Positions 49,301 through 59,900 of a DNA stretch of 64,000 nucleotides are shown here, piece by piece. The stretch is taken from the NCBI GenBank assembly GCA_958450365.1, contig CAUEEP010000743.1:4084001-4148000 (forward strand), given 5' to 3'. The notes under the pieces are model-generated. The model was not told the DNA's origin, did no database searches, and saw nothing but the letters and a program-made list of their open reading frames with translations. Within the stretch, counting starts at the first letter, position 1. Each line of letters starts with the position of its first letter. Made by a program: the position numbers and the translations under genes. The stretch comes from Mesorhabditis belari. Lineage: Eukaryota; Nematoda; Chromadorea; Rhabditida; Rhabditidae.

Positions 49301-51717
49301 TTACTAGCTTAGTCACCCTGTAGAGTAAACTTTAGAGTCAAATGTGTCTGCTAACACTGCTAATGTATCTAACAATACCATTTGGTCTAGAGTCATTCGT
49401 ATTCTGTACTCAGTAACGGTTTGGCTTGGTGCCCAGCCCGTTCACTTTTCAGGATTCAGTGTTGTGAGAGAGAGAGAATGGAAATTGAATGCTGGAGGAG
49501 ATCCCAAAGGACGAAAGGACCAAAGGACCAAAGGACCCCTCAACTGACTCGAGGACGCATTTATTTGTTGTCGCGTCACGCTTTTGACACATAACGATAC
49601 ACAAATACACACACAATATATTTCCATAGAGAATCGATCTCTTCTTTTCTTCAAAAATTCGCATGTGATTGAGAAAAATTTGCTCAAAGGTAATAGGCAA
49701 GTGTTCTAAAGACTATTCAAATGCTTTTAAAGCTCTAAACGATCCCTTGAGCCAGCGATTCAAAGCCAGCTATTCAAGCCAGCTTCTATACCCTAAATTT
49801 TCTCGGTTTTTTTTTCAAAATGAATCCCCATTGTGTTTTTTTTTGTTGGTTTTTGAAAGTCCACTTTCGCTATGGAGAAAAAAAGAAAAAAAAAGAAAAT
49901 TGGGAAAGGGTCACTCTCGTTTTTGCCCGTTTCTTTTCCGTCTTTTTTCAAAGGATTATTTGCCTGGCCGTCCTCAAATGACTCCTCGAAAAAGAATGCC
50001 ACTTTTGAACAGAGGAAAAAAAACATTTACTTTTCTTCCTGAAACGAGTTTAAATAAATGGGGTTTATTGAAAGTTTAAGGTGATTCATAGTTTGAGTTT
50101 AAGGTCATTCATAGTTGGATTTTGAAAAAAAAGGCTCAGGTAGAGCAGTAGATTTGCTATACGCTAAATAAAACTACTAGAACTGCGCTTAATCGATCAG
50201 AAGTCATCAATTTGTTCATTTTTTCTTGAATAGGATTTACTTATAATGTTTAAAAGTAATAGTACTGACTGGGAATTCATGTACTGACTGGGAATTCATG
50301 ACATGGGAACTCAATATTCATGTAGAAAGAAAATAAAGAGTCTGTTTACTGTTTACTTAAAGTTGATCATGAAATTGATGATCATGATCATGATTTTTGT
50401 ATCTTCTATGAAGTGAATCTCTTTTCTAAAAGACTCTTATGATTTGGTGGGAAAGATAAAGAGATATTGAAAGTGGGGGGAGGGGATGGGTGAATGGGGA
50501 TTTATTTGAAAGTCCCCAGGGGAGCCCATCCGTCCTCCTGTCGAAACATTGCCTCACTCGCTTCACCCCCTTCCCCTTCCCCTTCCCTTCCCCCCACCCA
50601 ATCCCCCTTTGATTCCTTCAACCCTCTCCCCATTTCCTTAGATTTTACATAAGATTGCTTTCTATAGCTTTAAAAATCCAACTTATTTAGGACTTTAATT
50701 TAAATGAAATTAAAATTTTAAAAGTTTCATTTAAATTTAAAAAATTTAAATGATCTCTGATAATTTTTCCATAAAATTTCTGAGAGATCCATTACGCTGA
50801 GGTAAAAAGAGTTCAAAAGATCTCAAAACTCGCAAAAAAAAAAGATGCCCTCTGGGACTCTTAAAGAAAAAAAAAAGAGATTTTAGGAGTCGGTTTGAGA
50901 GTGATTTATTACTCTTTGCTTGACTTTCTCAATATTTTTCGTTTCTTAACAAAAAACAAAATTCTTGTCAATATGTTAAAGTTGAGAAGCAATCTTTAGA
51001 TTGCTTTTTTTTCTTGAGTTCAAGAAACGATCTTTCTTTTGTGTTCGTGCGAACATGTGGGTCGTAGTTTATTTTTTTTTTGTTAGCGGGAAAGTAGCAG
51101 AGAGGGATTGGACGGAGGCAAAGACACGTCGAGAGGTTGACTGTGCAAATAGTTGAAAGATTCTCTTTCCTTCTCTTTTCCTTAGTCTTAAAAATCCAAA
51201 AAACTAGAAATTAATTAATCCAAAATAAGCGGATTGATGATGATTAAGTGAATCAAATGAAGATAGGACCCACCTCCATTGTTTTCATTGGTTGCACGAG
51301 AAGAGCAAATGCGGCCACGTGTATAAATGAGAGAGTCATCGTGGCTGGCAGAATGAAAAGGAATGGTAACGATAAGAAAGTGTAGGCGACGAAAATCGCG
51401 ATGATAGCTGGGAATAAAGCATTGTGATCTGGTAGAGCGAGGAAAACGGCTAGTAGGAGGACAGCGAAGCAGGCAAATGGTAGAGAATGACGGGGAACAC
51501 GTCGTGGTCGCCACCATGCAGCTACATGCACACCGGTGGCGGCTAGGGAAACGGCTGCGAAACGAAGAGCTGATGGATGAGGTGCATGCGCTATTGCACT
51601 GCAACCTGTAGCTACAGCTACTCCAATAAGCACTCCGCGTGTTGCCGCCGCCGCTGCAACCGCTTTCCAATGCTGATAGTGGCGTTCAAGCGGCTCCGAC
51701 CCGAAGGCGCGCTTCAT
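40499..51717 (-). CDS. Adenylyl-cyclase-like 12-transmembrane protein with altered catalytic residues
   Basis: About 33 small exons from ATG 51717 to stop 40499. Exon 1 (51274-51717) encodes most of a six-helix cassette, completed by the exon near 48160-48225. C1 exons lie near 47237-47990 and 46640-46820 (LGVDSGPVTAGV-type core, AKWHYDV). A second six-helix set spans about 44055-46130 and C2 exons lie at about 42860-43950 (QYELWGETVERARLL). The Ser/Arg-rich C-tail includes LRELNAYGDF. Normal adenylyl cyclases make cAMP from ATP at the C1/C2 interface. Here the first C1 metal Asp aligns with Arg (CYGRLSG), and the C2 catalytic Asn and Arg after WG-TV are Glu and Leu. The catalytic adenine-binding Lys and Asp are Arg and Glu. 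It could be the C. elegans acy-3 counterpart, but this is not established. Intron 1 is 3 kb and holds a long palindrome. Confidence 0.82.
40690..41010 (+). repeat. 14-bp tandem array AAAGCTTGAATATA
   Basis: About 22 units of TAAAAGCTTGAATA with G/A variants, in the penultimate intron of the cyclase-like gene. Confidence 0.92.
42322..42398 (-). pseudogene. tRNA-like sequence in cyclase-like intron (family A)
   Basis: On the minus strand it reads TAGCTTAGTGATTG (A-box-like) and GGTCGAGGGTTCAATCCCC (B-box). It is then followed by CTCTCCGAAAATCTTTCTTTG, matching the flank of the 32983 copy. The arms do not fold into a full tRNA. Probable SINE or tRNA pseudogene. Confidence 0.58.
43295..43378 (+). 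pseudogene. tRNA-like sequence in cyclase-like intron
   Basis: Plus-strand block with ATGGCCGACTGGCTAAC (A-box of the Ser/Leu type) and GGTCAAGGGTTCAATCTCG (B-box), 82 bp in all. The stems are degenerate. Compare 59540 and 61480, which share the TAGTCG/GTCAxxGGTTCAATC pieces. Confidence 0.55.
43670..43828 (+). repeat. 13-bp tandem array AGATTCTTCTATA
   Basis: About 12 units (AAGATTCTTCTAT with TCC/TCT variants) in an intron of the cyclase-like gene. Confidence 0.92.
44234..45220. mobile_element. 987-bp TIR element (CAGGGTATCTC ends) in cyclase-like intron
   Basis: Left CAGGGTATCTCAAAGAAAGG and right TTTTTTTTGAGATACCCT bound imperfect inverted arms of about 210 bp (shared 'aggcgccttttcaaatcg'). 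Interior blocks (CGGGACAATTCTTTAAAAAA, 'taatgtagattaataa') are shared with the unc-119 intron element. No transposase frame; Tc1/mariner-like. Confidence 0.8.
45638..45920 (+). repeat. 6/12-bp tandem array TTTAGC(TTTAGA)
   Basis: About 280 bp of TTTAGC, TTTAGA, TTTAGG and TTTTGC hexamers in an intron between two transmembrane exons. Confidence 0.9.
46310..46420 (+). repeat. GTTA microsatellite
   Basis: GTTA repeated about 25 times with small interruptions, in an intron of the cyclase-like gene. Confidence 0.93.
46822..47055 (+). repeat. 10-bp tandem array TTTGA(A/G)TTGA
   Basis: Some 23 decamers of TTTGAATTGA, TTTGAGTTGA and TTTGATTTGA. They produce Asn/Gln/Ile/Lys-rich artefactual frames on the minus strand. 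Intron between two C1 exons. Confidence 0.93.
47141..47216 (+). pseudogene. tRNA-like sequence in cyclase-like intron (family A, plus strand)
   Basis: ATAGCTCAGTGGTTTAGCTG is a good A-box/D-arm and GATCGAGGGTTCAATTCCCCC a B-box/T-arm. T-stem and acceptor mismatches make it a pseudogene or SINE head. A TTTCC/TTTCTTTACTC tail follows, as in the other family A copies. Confidence 0.58.
48335..49320. mobile_element. Long palindrome with CAGGGTG-type TIR element in cyclase-like intron 1
   Basis: The core 48462-49218 begins CAGGGTGACCAAGAATTGCC and ends GGTAATTCTTGGCCACCCTG, flanked by TA on both sides (a TA target duplication). Arms of ~260 bp include 'catctcttcggcgaatctgt'. Outside the core, AGCTAGCAAG-type repeats on the left (from 48335) are mirrored on the right (to 49320). 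Confidence 0.8.
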
Positions 51718-52703
51718 TCAACTGAGCACCTCCAGGTTGATAGCTTTGTCTTCTGAAAAGAAAATTTGTGTTATGCAAAAGGAAAGAAATCTTGAAATAA
51801 TCAAGAAATGATCAAAAATTGGAGTAATAAATAAAGGAGTAGAAAGAAAGAAAGAAAGAAAGAAAGAAAGGGAAAGAGAAAGAGTCAAAAGAAAGCCAAC
51901 AAATGACTCTCTCTCTTCGAAAAGTAATTAGATTTCACAATGGAGAATGGAGTGTTAATGAGGCCACTGAACACTAAATTTGAAGCCTCATATTGGTCCT
52001 GTGTTTATCACTAAAATCAGCAGCAAGGTGAACGCTTGTAAATGTCATTTCTTTTGACCATTACACACTTTTTATTGCTTGTCTTGTTGAGGGCACGGGC
52101 GGAGATTAAAAGAAAAGATTTTTAGGCAGCAAAACAATTGGTAAAGTTTAAGAATTCGAGAAAAGGATTTATAAAATTTAAATAAAGAGTCCAAATAGAA
52201 CGCTAGGAAAAGAGCTCGTGCTCAAGATGGAAAAGAAGATGAAGAGAAAAAGGAAAAGGAGAAGGAGAAGGAGAAGGAGAAGGAGAAGGAGAAGGAGAAG
52301 GAAAAGGAAAAGGGAAAGGGTGAGTGCTGGCCAAGGGAAGGGAGGGGGGTAAGCGACTGTCCACTTTTCGTAAACCCCGCCCTTTTCTCCAGCCTCTTTG
52401 TCGAGTGTAAAGAGGCAGAGGGGGGAGAGCTCGCATAGAGCTCTTGATCGTCCTCGTAGCCCGTAGTTGTGTTGCGCGGGAAGAGCTGGGTAACCGGCTG
52501 GTTGAAGAGTGCAAGAGGAGAGCCAGCCATCGATGTCGATGCCTCTCTATCCTCCTCTATCTCGTTCGTAAATTTACGGGTCATCCCCTCACAACTCTCA
52601 ACAGCTGTAACGAATGGGCTCTCTGTCTCGATTTTTGGCCCGTCATCCGTTTTCTAATACGCTGTAATTGGCCCAAATGAGCAAAAGAAGAAAAAAAAAT
52701 ATC

Positions 52704-52878
52704 TTTGAGAAATTGCGAAAGAGAAACTCGATTGATAATTGGTCATAGTCATAGTTGAAACTTGAGCAGATCAAAACGTTGTGCCCCACCGGGGACTCAA
52801 ACCCCCTATCTTCCGAACAATATCTTCCGAATCTTACCGGACAAGCGTGCTAACCATCACACTACAACGCACCTAATT
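52704..52878 (-). pseudogene. tRNA-like sequence within a direct repeat (family C, copy 1)
   Basis: On the minus strand: TAGTGTGATGGTTAGCACGC (clear A-box/D-arm), an insert with duplicated CGGAAGAT, then GGGGTTTGAGTCCCC (B-box) and GGTGGGGCAC. The acceptor stem does not close. The flank 52704-52812 is repeated at 53347-53453. Confidence 0.6.
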
Positions 52879-53346
52879 TCCTTTACTTCAGAGGGAGTTA
52901 AGTGTCATATCAAGAATCTCGATTGTGCCTTTGTAAGGAATAACTTTAAGTTGAGTTTAAGCTTGATATTTTGATCATAGTACTAACTATAATACTGGTA
53001 CAGTTAAAGTATTAGCGTTAAGCTAACAACTACAGTAATCTTGATCACATTTTAGCCATTCTAGACGATAAGTCTACTTGCTTGCCATATTCTTACACCT
53101 CTTCTATTGTTATTTGACTTACAAAGGATGAGTTCAGTCAAGATAAAGATATTTGATGTTTTTTTAAAGATCTTAAGCATAAGAACGATTACTTTTATCA
53201 AAAAAATCACTAAAATTTCAAGAAATTAAAGTTATTCTAGATATTTGCGTGTTTCTTTGGCATCAACTTTGTGTTCTTTGTGTTTTTTTGATTTCCGTTT
53301 CCAATTTGAGGTTGTTAAAAGAACAGAAATCCTTTGTTAAAATACC

Positions 53347-53456
53347 TTTGAGAAATTGCGAAAGAGAAACTCGATTGATAATGAGTCATAGTCATAGTTG
53401 AAACTTGAGCAGATCAAAACGTTGTGCCCCACCGGGACTCGAACCCCCTACCTTTT
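53347..53456 (-). pseudogene. tRNA-like 3' half within direct repeat (family C, copy 2)
   Basis: Nearly identical to 52704-52812 ('gaaattgcgaaagagaaact...'), carrying only the T-arm half (GGGGTTCGAGTCCCGG). The A-box half is missing, so it cannot be a functional tRNA. Confidence 0.7.
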
Positions 53457-53945
53457 CATCAACCAGAACAGCTTTTGAGTCATCATTTTAAAGCTTTTCA
53501 ACAACTAAACGTTAAAAATATCTTTAAAAATAGTATTAGAAATTTTTTTAACTTTAAAAATTGAACAAAAAAAAAGAAAAGAAAAGCAAAAATTGAACGA
53601 ATTTGGTCGATCTTTCAAAAAAGCGATCTTCGTCTTTTTTTCAAAACAAAAACATATAAATATTCTCTTTTAAAATGAAATCATTTCTTTTTCAGCTCTT
53701 TATCACTTATTGTTAAATCTTTTATCACTTTAAAAAATAATCCTCCACTTGCAGACCCAACCCCCCCCTGAGGAGAAGTGGTTGTAGGTGCCGGTGGCTC
53801 TCCGGGGGCCGGGGGGGGGGGTTATCACTTTCTAATGATGATTATATTGATGCCAGTCCTGGAAGACATTTTGCCTAGTCGCTCTGCGTTTTAAGCAAGT
53901 AAATTTGTGTGGAAAAGTTTATTTTTAGCAATTAATGTTGTAAAT

Positions 53946-56900
53946 TCATAAATTTTCCTCTTGTTGACCGGATAAAGTGAGGAATGTTTGTGTGAGAGTA
54001 TTCTGAGCAAGCGAATAATCAATAGCTCCCGTTCTCAAAGCGATCACGCCTCCTCGCTCCCATAATGATGACCAACGATCGCCTTCTTGACGAGGAATCT
54101 AGGATTTTATTGTTTTCAAGATCTATTGTAATACAGTTTTCAATGTTTATCACATTCTATAATACATAAATTGATTAGATAATTATCTTGAATTCTCCCT
54201 TAAACATAGCCATGTATCGTAGGATACAAGCTCAATCTTCTAGCCAAGAAACCCGCCTAATGGGTTTCTAGCCAAATGTTTTGAAGCAGCTAAATGATTG
54301 CCGTAGCGCAGTCGGGAGTGCGCAAATCTACAAACCACACGGTTCGGGTTCGATCTACCATACTGCATTCAGTTTTGATTTTTTCATTTTAAATGGCACA
54401 ACTCTTTTATATGGCTCTTTTATATAGTAGACAGTAGTTATCTTGACACCGTGGTTAACTCTTATACAAGCTCAAACTTCTAGCCAAGAAACCCGCCTAA
54501 CGGGTTTCAAGCCAAATGTTTTGAAGCAGTCAGACGGTTGCGCAGTCGGAAGTGCGCAAATCTACAAACCACATGGCTCTTTTATATAGTAGACAATAGT
54601 TATCTTGATACCGTGGTTGACTCTTATCATGCTTACCGTGAATCGGAAAACATTTCCTTGAATCCCATCCGAATGCAACGTAGCACCAGGAAATGACCGT
54701 TTCACCTATAAAACCATTTCAAGATCAAAAAAATCAACAAGAATGCCTCTTCTGGGATTTCTGTTCGATTCACTTCTTCATTTGAATACACTAACATCAA
54801 TTGATAGCTGTTTCCGAATCTAAACAGAGCTTTTTATTCTCTTTTGACTGGAGCTCACTTTGATTTCAAGTGTTGTGTGGTGCCGATTGCTCTCAAATGT
54901 CCCCTCACAAGGATTCCGACTCGAGTGCAAAGGGCCTGTAATAGTTGAAATTTGAAATAATCATCGACTTATTGTAAGCGGATATTCAAAAAAAAAAGTA
55001 TTTCAAGAATTCCACCTCGCACTCGTCCATCGAATGTGAACAAAGCAAAACAGCTCGTTTCTCAATATCTCTCACTACTCCAATCAGTGACCAAATCTCC
55101 CTTCTTGCCTGAATCCATTTATTTCTTTTCATTCTATTCTTATCAAGCTTGTAAGTGGAAACTGAATTGATTGATTGACAAAGAAAAGCCCAACGGGCAG
55201 CTACGCACTGCGATGGAAAGCGGAAAAACGTAGCTGCCCCCATTTGACGACTTTTCTTTAAAAAGTAAAAGATATTCAAATTTTCTGCAAGCCTTTTCCC
55301 CATTCCTACACACTCTTGGATCAATTCCAGCTGTTGGTTCGTCCAAAATAATCAATGTACTTCTTGCCAACAATGCGATTCCAACACTGATCTTTCTCTT
55401 CTGTCCTCCACTAAATGAATATTCTTTTTTATACACTCTTGGATCAATTCCAGCTATTGGTCCAAGATCTCCATATAATATTGCTGATATTCACAAACCT
55501 GCAATGTTTCAATTGCTTTTTCCCATTTTCTTCCATCAATACCGCTCTTAAAATCGAATGAGCTTTTTTCGCGGGATATTTATATCCATATAATGTTGCT
55601 AATATCCATAAAACTTCTTTTCCTGTTAGCTCTTGTAAATAAGCATCAAATTGTGGACAATAACCCATTGTCTGAAAAGATTAAAATCAAAATTTAAAAT
55701 CATTTTTGTAATCTTTCCCAAATTTCCAACCAAAATCCCTGTAATTTCTTGATTTCCAAGAAAAGCTGATCCACTTGAAGCAAAGATTTCTCCGGTAAGA
55801 ATGCCGAAAGTTGTCGTTTTGCCAGCTCCGTTCACGCCTAGAGAAATAGATTTAATTAATGAAAATGAAAAGAGCACCCAATAATCCAAAACATTCAGCT
55901 TCTTTCATTGCAAAAGTGAGCCGATTCAATGCAGTGAAATGGCCATAATGTTTTACTAAAGTGTTCACCTAAATCTTCAATGATTTCTGTCAAAAAAAAA
56001 CTTTTCTCACTTCTAAAGCAAATTTCCCAGAATGAGCATCGACAATTTCTCGTTCTTTTACCACATCCGAATCATCAAGAATTGTCTATAATAGATTGGA
56101 TGTAGATTGGATTCAGATTGTGCATAGAATCCCAGCATTATTAAATAAAAAGAACTGTTGCTTTGTTTTTGTACAATAATATTATGATTGCAGTATGAGA
56201 TTTGAAGCAAATGGTTGTGGTCGCAAATGGCAAATGGTCGAAATCCTGACCCGAAAAAAAACTACTGGATACGCGTAACTCTGTCCTCCTCTGATCAGTT
56301 AAGTTATCTCCTACCATGGGCGTCTTTTTATTATGTGATCGTCTAGCTAAAACATATCGAATCTTTGCCCATCTTGATAGGAAAGTAATCAACGAGAGAA
56401 TAAAGCCGCTGGAGGCGAGCAGAATTAGAGTAATAACTGAAAGAAATAGGGAATTTATCGTTTTTTTATATAGCTTTTTATATAGCTTACCATATTCAGA
56501 GTGCGCGCTTGAGTCCCCTTCATAACTCGGATCAGTTTGTCGACCTAACTCTCGAGAATATTGAATCCCTCGATAAAGACCAAATGATGGAAGAAGAATT
56601 TGAAAGAAATACTCAAATGAAAAATGAGAATGTTAATAAAATTAATAAAATGCAAAAATACTGCAAGGATTTTTGGATCCCAGTTGGTGAAACTTTGAAC
56701 AATTGAAATGATCAATAGAGATCCGTAGGCACCCATTGTTTGGTAGATTGTAATTAAGGAATTTGCCTGAAAATTCGATTCTCATCTTCGAGAAAGTATA
56801 GAGAAGTTTAAAGAGGTGAAAATCTTAAAATGATTTTTCTTTAATAGGATTTACTCTGGGAGCCGACGTGAAAAAAGAAGCCAACAGATAGACGGATGGG

Positions 56901-59900
56901 AGTGAGGCGACGAAGTAGAGGATGAAAACGATCAAAACCCTGTAAAATTTGATGTTTTCGGTGAGTGAAAATCGTTTTAAAAGAAAGTTCGATCGTTAAT
57001 TTGTTTAATTTGTTTAATTTGTTGAAAAAAATAGCTTAAATCTCTAGTCTTTTCCCTCATAAAAGTAGCCTCAAAACTGAATGTTGAAACATGAAACAAA
57101 CAAATGAAACAAATGAAACAAATCCTCAAAACTGAATGAATGTTCTTTTGTTTCGCATTTGCAAATGATTTGTTTGTTTTGTTTTTTTCTCGAGACAATG
57201 AATGCCAAGCATCTTTTCTAAAAGATAGATTTATAAGTTCTCAAGTTGCTTTAAAAGTTTAGATCATGATTATGACTGAATAAAATGAATAGCTTTAATC
57301 GTTTCTTTACCTGAGTATCCCTAGTTACAGTTTCTGTTGTCAATGTTTATTTATTGTCAATTTTATTGTCATTTACTACTGTAGTCAAAAGAGTAGCCCA
57401 TAATTATAGTATTGTTTTAATTGTTTTAATTGTTTTAATTGTTTTAATTGTTTTAATTGTTTTAATTGCTTTCCTTTTTGTTTACCTAAGCATTTGGCCT
57501 TGCGCCCATCCACCAATGTGAAAAGCGACCGTAATGAGAGCAGTCATAACGAGAAAAGTGATCGTATCATATAAAATTGATGCCGAATACAACATCCATC
57601 CAGAAACTGCGGTTAGACTTTGCTAAAAAGAAATTGATTTTTAATGATTCGAAGACTCGAAGATTTCGAGTCTTCGTCTTTTTACTTGATGTAAAAACTT
57701 GGTGACCCGTTCAACGACATGAAAAATTGCAAGTGGTGAGGTGAGCATTGCAAAGACTAACACCGTTAGAAGTCCAATCATAATATCTTCGATCTAGAAG
57801 AAAGAATAGAGGATTAAAAGTGGAACGAATTGACTATTTACTTGTGAATATGCGTTTCGATCTTGTTTTGTGCTTTTGTAGGCTTGTTTTACAGCACCAT
57901 ACGATGTCGTAATCGATCCACCATCTGAAAGTGTTTTATTTTATCGACCCACCATCAAGTTCAACAAGAAAACCTCTATAAAAACGTCTATAACAAGAGT
58001 TCACCCACCACTCTTCAATAAAGCATTTGGTAGAGCATTGAAAAGAGTTGGATAAGGCCAATAAGCAAGTGGGTTAAAGATAAAACTTGGTGTTTCTAAA
58101 GATATTCTGTTAAATAGTTGAATAGCTTGAGAAACCGTTAAAGAAAGAGATCCCACAGCCGAGTGGGGGGAGATCGAGGGGTTGAGAGAGCATTTCTTCA
58201 AGATAATCACGGGAACTAGTTCTTTCAATCTGAACTTTCAAATCAATACAAACAAATAATAGATTTTTAAACAGTACAAGCAAATTATACATTTATAATA
58301 TAAAACAAGGTTTGGGCTTACAAACAAGCCCAAACCTTCTGAAGAAGGTTTGTGTTCTAAAGAACAAAAAGAATTAGAAAGAAAAAGAACCAAATTCAGC
58401 CAGCGGAATTGAACTTTTGAAGTCCCGACCGAGATACTCGGCCATGTCGGCCACTCGGCCATGTCGGCCACTCGGCCATGTCGGCCACTCGGCCATGTCG
58501 GCCACTCGGCCATGTCGGCCACTCGGCCATGTCGGCCACTCGGCCATGTCGGCCACTCGGCCATGTCGGCCACTCGGCCATGTCGGCCACTCGGCCATGT
58601 CGGCCACTCGGCCATGTCGGCCACTCGGCCATGTCGGCCACTCGGCCATGTCGGCCACTCGGCCATGTCGGCCACTCGGCCATGTCGGCCACTCGGCCAT
58701 GTCGGCCACTCGGCCATGTCGGCCACTCGGCCATGTCGGCCACTCGGCCATGTCGGCCACTCGGCCATGTCGGCCACTCGGCCATGTCGGCCACTCGGCC
58801 ATGTCGGCCACTCGGCCATGTCGGCCACTCGGCCATGTCGGCCACTCGGCCATGTCGGCCACTCGGCCATGTCGGCCACTCGGCCATGTCGGCCACTCGG
58901 CCATGTCGGCCACTCGGCCATGTCGGCCACTCGGCCATGTCGGCCACTCGGCCATGTCGGCCACTCGGCCATGTCGGCCACTCGGCCATGTCGGCCACTC
59001 GGCCATGTCGGCCACTCGGCGGCCACTCGGAGACATGTCGGGGAGTAAGTTTTCGATTAACATCTAACAATCTACCTTGATATTCTTGGCTTTTGCAGCT
59101 TCATCAATGATCGATGAATACGGAGAGTTTTCTGGATTTCCCGCAATGAACATTCTCATTGTGCCCATCTCAGAGAACTCAGCTTTATGCACTAAATTTT
59201 AAAATATAATCTTTAACCAAATTTATTTTAACTTTTCCCAGTAACTCCTCCAGTCACGTTACCAATATTTTCCCAATCAATCAACGAAGCCAAAAGAAAA
59301 GCTAAAAAGATTTTTTAGGTTTTAGATTTTGTTTATTTTTATTTTTATGTTTATCTTTATTTATTTATTTTTATTTCATGTTTTTACTGATGATTAAAGG
59401 CAATGCAAGCTGATAGATCCATTGGGGCCAATTTCGAAGCGAATACAAAAGTCTCTTCCACAACAAGACCATTAATTGAAGATGAAGGTTGAACGAACTA
59501 AAGCAATAAAATGGAATTGATTGATTTCACCGTTGAACACAGTCCTCATAGCCGAGTGGCTAAGAGCTTTCTATCTTAGTCGGCATCTTACAAAGGAATG
59601 GTCTGAAGTTAGGGTGACTGAAGTTTGAGATGAGTGATACCACAGTCGATAGATCTCATCATGAATATGATAAACAAGCTCTAGAGGAGAATAATTGACG
59701 TGTTGAAGTGAGTTGAAAGAATTTTGACTTACAATTTGAATAGCCTCTACGAATATGCCAAGCGCTTCCTTACAGCTTCCTCATTTCAGCCTTGCGTATC
59801 TTAGTTTAACAACCATTAAACCCAAATTTCAATTGGTAAATTCAAAAAAATGAATACCGTATTCTCTCTAATAACAGTGATCTCATGATGAATATTGATG

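Larger units (their letters stand above)
51718..53945. other. Intergenic region upstream of the cyclase-like gene
   Basis: Promoter-side DNA of the cyclase-like gene and 3' flank of the ABCA gene. It contains a GAAA microsatellite (51840-51870), a GAAAAGGAGAAGGA purine array (52235-52320) and two copies of a tRNA-containing repeat (52704-52812, 53347-53453). A C-run/G-run pair lies at 53760-53820. The frames at 52203-52680 derive from the purine array or chance. Confidence 0.45.

Noticed and set aside
51215..51670. Ser/Arg/Cys-rich minus-strand frame
   Set aside because: Shadow, in another phase, of the first exon of the adenylyl-cyclase-like gene (51274-51717), which encodes clear transmembrane helices.
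58437..59020. CRISPR-like repeat array
   Set aside because: Uniform tandem units without spacers, in a eukaryotic intron. It is a satellite, not CRISPR.
58238..59080. Six long open frames (195-262 codons) on both strands
   Set aside because: They are produced by the 17-bp satellite, whose period is not divisible by 3 and which has no stop in any frame. They interrupt an ABCA intron and resemble no protein.
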